Origin: an uncultured Spirochaetales bacterium
GTDB taxonomy: Bacteria; Spirochaetota; Spirochaetia; Sphaerochaetales; Sphaerochaetaceae
Direction: 5' to 3'
Assembly (NCBI GenBank): GCA_949285145.1
Contig: CASDXQ010000023.1
Span: 1-42,939 of the forward strand
Length of the DNA: 42,939 nucleotides
The translations under genes and the position numbers were made by a program. Under the pieces are notes generated by a model. That model had not been told where the DNA came from. It worked only from the letters and a program-made list of their open reading frames with translations, and did not search any database. Positions within the stretch are counted from its first letter, which is position 1. Each line of letters begins with the position of its first letter. Below are positions 40,874 to 42,939 of this stretch, piece by piece.

Positions 40874-40897
40874 ACAAAGCAGTCTATCATGAACATA

Positions 40898-40964
40898 AAT
40901 TACTTATAAGCATTTTTAATCATGAAAAAGAAGCATTGGACATAATAAACATGCGTTTTTAAAT
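40898..40964 (+). promoter_or_regulatory. LysR-type promoter B (CMD-cupin gene)
   Basis: TTGGAC (40936-40941), exactly 17 bases, TTAAAT (40959-40964): the same hexamers and spacing as promoter A. AATTACTTATAAGCATT (40898-40914) contains T-N11-A and an inner CTTATAAG dyad; ATTTTTAA at 40912-40919 aligns with the same octamer in promoter A. Confidence 0.7.
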
Positions 40965-40998
40965 TATATATGCAGATTGAAATTCATGGAGGCAATAT

Positions 40999-41658
40999 AT
41001 GGTAAAACAGACAGCAGGGCGTGATGCTCTTACAGGATTCGCCGATGAGTTTGCCCATCTCAATGATGACATACTCTTCGGTGAAGTATGGTCCAGAGAA
41101 GATAAGCTTTCTCTGAAGATGAGATCGATACTCACAGTGACGGTGCTTGTTTCGAAAGGGCTTATCGACTCATCTTTCCAGTATCATATGCAGACTGCGA
41201 AAAAGAACGGCGTCACTAAAGCGGAAATGGGAGAAATCCTCACCCATATAGCATTCTATGCAGGATGGCCCAATGCATGGGCAGCTTTCAGAGTCGCTCT
41301 TGAAGTCTACAAGGATGATGAAGGAAAGGATGGCGGCATGTTCGGACTCGGAGAACCGAATGATGCATATGCTCAGTATTTCACAGGACAGTCATATCTC
41401 AAGCCGCTTACCGATCCGAAAGAGACGGTGTTCATGGCGAATGTCACATCAGGAAGAGGATGGTATCAGGAAGAGGGAAAGGAAGCAGTGGAACTTCACC
41501 CCGGTGATGTCATCACGATCCCGCGCGAGATGAAGCACTGGCATGGAGCTGCAAAAGACAGCTGGTTCAGTCATATCGCAATAGAAGTTCCGGGTGAGAA
41601 CACCCGCAACGAATGGTGCGAAGCCGTAAACGATGAAGAATACGGCAAGCTGAGATAA
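40999..41658 (+). CDS. Carboxymuconolactone decarboxylase-like domain fused to a cupin
   Basis: 219 residues. Residues 1-110 are a CMD/AhpD-type helical domain (FGEVWSREDKLSLKMRSILTVTVLVSKG, MQTAKKNGVTKAEMGEILTHIAFYAGWPNAWAAFRVALEV). It lacks the CxxC redox pair of AhpD, so it is the gamma-carboxymuconolactone type. Residues 125-205 are a cupin (VTSGRGWYQEEGKEAVELHPGDVITIPREMKHWHGAAKDSWFSHIAIE) with likely metal ligands H-W-H. Such fusions are common beside LysR genes; the reaction is unknown. GGAGG lies six bases before the ATG. It is divergent from lysR and followed by a strong terminator. Confidence 0.9.
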   Translation: MVKQTAGRDALTGFADEFAHLNDDILFGEVWSREDKLSLKMRSILTVTVLVSKGLIDSSFQYHMQTAKKNGVTKAEMGEILTHIAFYAGWPNAWAAFRVALEVYKDDEGKDGGMFGLGEPNDAYAQYFTGQSYLKPLTDPKETVFMANVTSGRGWYQEEGKEAVELHPGDVITIPREMKHWHGAAKDSWFSHIAIEVPGENTRNEWCEAVNDEEYGKLR

Positions 41659-41689
41659 TACATTCCATTGCCTCACATCACATACAAAG

Positions 41690-41730
41690 CAGGGTACTGA
41701 CAGACCAAATCTTCCTCAGTACCCTGTTCT
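41690..41730 (+). terminator. Terminator after the CMD-cupin gene
   Basis: CAGGGTACTGA, a 15-base loop, TCAGTACCCTG (perfect 11-bp stem), then TTCTCATTTC. It lies between the convergent CMD-cupin and arginase-like genes. Confidence 0.8.
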
Positions 41731-41734
41731 CATT

Positions 41735-42295
41735 TCATCTGGTGAATATATCCAGAGAGGAGAACATCCTGTGCAGCCTGTACTCATCGAAAGGAAGATA
41801 CTCGGCAATCGTCAAGCCGGTAACCTTCCCTTCTCCTGTGATAAGAGTGAGTACTGATGAAAGCTTCTCAATTGTCATCCTGCCGTCACCGGAACCGTCG
41901 CCTGAAAGCTCCGGATTGGCAAAGTATGTAGAGTGAAATTTCCTTTCATCAAGAACATCTATGTCCAGATGAACAAGGATCTGGTCAAATCTTCTGACAA
42001 ACGATCTTATCTCATCATCGGAGATGAACTGTCTGTCCTGGATTTTGTAATCAATACCGCTTTCATCAAGAAAACGCTTCTGATAATCATGCACAGGCTG
42101 CAAACCGATATAGAGAATCTCATCGCCTGAGAAAGGTCTGTTTTTCATAAGTTCCGAAAAGGCTGCTTCCCCTTTTCCCATAAGAGAGCGAAGAACCATC
42201 GCATGTGCATTGGGATACCCGTCCGAAGGAACGGATACATCAGGATGGGCATCGATCCATATGATTCCGGTATTTATGGATTTTCCATGAAGATA
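41735..42295 (-). pseudogene. Arginase/agmatinase-family gene, 5' part cut off by an insertion element
   Basis: The readable protein runs YLHGKSINTGIIWIDAHPDVSVPSDGYPNAHAMVL through ILVHLDIDVLDERKFHSTYF to LTIAEYLPFDEYRLHRMFSSLDIFTR at the C-terminus. IDAHPD (DAHxD) and LDIDVLD (DxDxxD) are two of the manganese-binding motifs of ureohydrolases. The first motif (GGDH) and about 100 N-terminal residues are missing. Homology appears to stop near 42290-42300, where sequence of the tnpB element begins. IS200/IS605 elements insert without target duplication, so the other part should lie beyond the element. The exact junction is uncertain. Substrate (arginine, agmatine, formiminoglutamate or other) is not deducible. 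Confidence 0.75.
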
Positions 42296-42939
42296 GTGAA
42301 CCTCACCACCTTGTAGAAGATGGTGCTTCCCGCTACACAGCTCTTGCCGTGCCTGCTCCTTTAGGGAGCGGGGACTTCCCTTCCACCGCCGGGTCTTCTC
42401 TCAGCTCAGGCCGAAGCCCTTGCCGCAAGAAGACTGATATAGGTGGACAGGGTGCATTTGGCCCGTGCGGATAAGCCAGGAACTTTTGCCTTTGCCTCCG
42501 ACGCCTCCGTTTCCGGACACGCTTTCAAGGTTTCCCTTATGAAAAACCTTGCTCCTATGTTGTACGACGCCGACAAGTCGGTGTTGTACCTTTTACCATT
42601 ACTGAATGTGCACAGCGAGAAGTTGTCTTTATCTCTCTTTACCTGACCCGAACCGTCAAAGGCATACTTTGAAGTTCCTGCTGCCCAGACCGTCGAGAAT
42701 CTCATGCCTTTTCTGTGGGCAAGAGCCTCCACTCGTTTTGAGACATCCTTCTTTCTCCACAGATGCAGCCGTTCCTTCTTTGAACCTTTCACCTTACCTT
42801 TGATACTCAGGTTCTCCATGACAATCACTGAGGCTCCTTCTGATGATGCAAACTCAACTATTGCTGAGGAAATAAGCCTTGCAAGATTCTCATTGTGGTT
42901 TTTCAAAAAACGGTCCAGTCTGTGTGTTCTGCACTTTGA
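42296..42939 (-). mobile_element. IS200/IS605-type element, right end and part of tnpB
   Basis: The end of a tnpB-bearing element inside an arginase-like gene. Between the tnpB stop (42406) and the broken gene lie about 110 bases. They contain an 8-bp GC-rich hairpin, CCTGCTCC/GGAGCGGG with one G-T pair (42352-42359 and 42365-42372), as expected near the right end of such elements. In TnpB systems the guide RNA arises from this right-end region, reading toward the flank. The other end and any tnpA are outside the window. Confidence 0.7.
42406..42939 (-). CDS. tnpB: TnpB-family RNA-guided nuclease, N-terminal part outside window
   Basis: The last 177 codons of an open frame that continues past the right edge (the visible part starts SKCRTHRLDRFLKNHNENLARLISSAIVEFA). 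VIVMENLSIKGK carries the RuvC-II glutamate and YNTDLSASYNIGARFF the RuvC-III aspartate. The region that usually holds four zinc-binding cysteines instead reads AAGTSKYAFDGSGQVKRDKDNFSLCTFSNGKRYNTD, with only one cysteine. This resembles a TnpB subfamily without the zinc ribbon, so it is probably a real variant, not damage. An alanine/serine-rich tail follows. Family TnpB proteins are usually about 370-450 residues. Confidence 0.85.
   Translation of the reverse strand, partial: SKCRTHRLDRFLKNHNENLARLISSAIVEFASSEGASVIVMENLSIKGKVKGSKKERLHLWRKKDVSKRVEALAHRKGMRFSTVWAAGTSKYAFDGSGQVKRDKDNFSLCTFSNGKRYNTDLSASYNIGARFFIRETLKACPETEASEAKAKVPGLSARAKCTLSTYISLLAARASA

Noticed and set aside
41690..41726. The 11-bp stem near the arginase-like gene as an insertion-element end
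   Set aside because: It lies between two intact gene ends and has the shape of a terminator; the element junction is about 570 bases away.

Overview
The window looks like a chromosomal segment of a fermentative, gut-type spirochaete close to Sphaerochaeta or Treponema. This rests on protein style, not on a marker gene. The solute-binding proteins have signal peptides ending in FANG or FAGG with no lipobox cysteine. The region is dense in TRAP, sugar, amino-acid and ECF transporters with LacI-type regulators. Genes are tightly packed, mostly in short operons with ATGA overlaps. I see no rRNA, tRNA or CRISPR array.

Layout. 1-5467 (minus): a TRAP dicarboxylate-type transporter (dctP-dctQ-dctM, dctM cut by the window edge), two LacI regulators and a metal-dependent cyclase whose promoter lies between two TTGCAATCGATTGCAA-type operators. 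5607-10023 (minus): a CUT1 sugar ABC operon (binding protein, two permeases, MBL-fold hydrolase) behind an ATTTAACCGGTTAAAT operator. 10090-12961 (minus): a radical SAM protein overlapping a YhhQ queuosine-precursor transporter, a secreted lipoprotein nuclease and an unknown protein. 12989-14737 (plus): an unusual protein with an XRE-like HTH, a membrane anchor, an extracytoplasmic domain resembling the ligand-binding domain of Cys-loop-type channels, and four C-terminal helices. 15159-18437 (minus): a DUF3089 hydrolase and a polar amino-acid ABC importer. 18576-23678 (minus): an AAA/DUF4143 ATPase behind three 34-bp tandem repeats, a methyltransferase, a decayed small gene, an rRNA uracil methyltransferase and a MATE exporter. 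23817-26628: an EFR1 flavodoxin/ferredoxin, an Lrp regulator and a divergent MATE exporter. 26693-28703 (plus): a biotin ECF transporter (ecfA-ecfT-bioY) behind a BirA-like operator. 28854-35850 (plus): a LacI regulator plus a disaccharide ABC importer, a GH65 phosphorylase and beta-phosphoglucomutase. 35955-39462: a secreted beta-rich protein with a metallophosphoesterase, an esterase with a GyrI-like protein, and a DUF3796/XRE pair. 39504-41658: a LysR regulator flanked by two genes whose promoters are near copies of each other. 41735-42939: an arginase-family gene cut off by an IS200/IS605-type element carrying tnpB, which runs off the window.

How it works together. Most genes serve capture of small molecules. 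The GH65 operon imports a glucose disaccharide, splits it with phosphate and converts beta-glucose-1-phosphate to glucose-6-phosphate. Neither sugar operon encodes its own ABC ATPase, so a shared MsmK/UgpC-type ATPase elsewhere is likely. All three binding-protein genes that precede permeases are followed by a stable hairpin, which would set binding-protein excess. Several genes lack a Shine-Dalgarno sequence and have a -10 box 6-10 bases before the start codon, which suggests leaderless mRNAs. All functions are read from sequence motifs and family knowledge; nothing was searched or computed.
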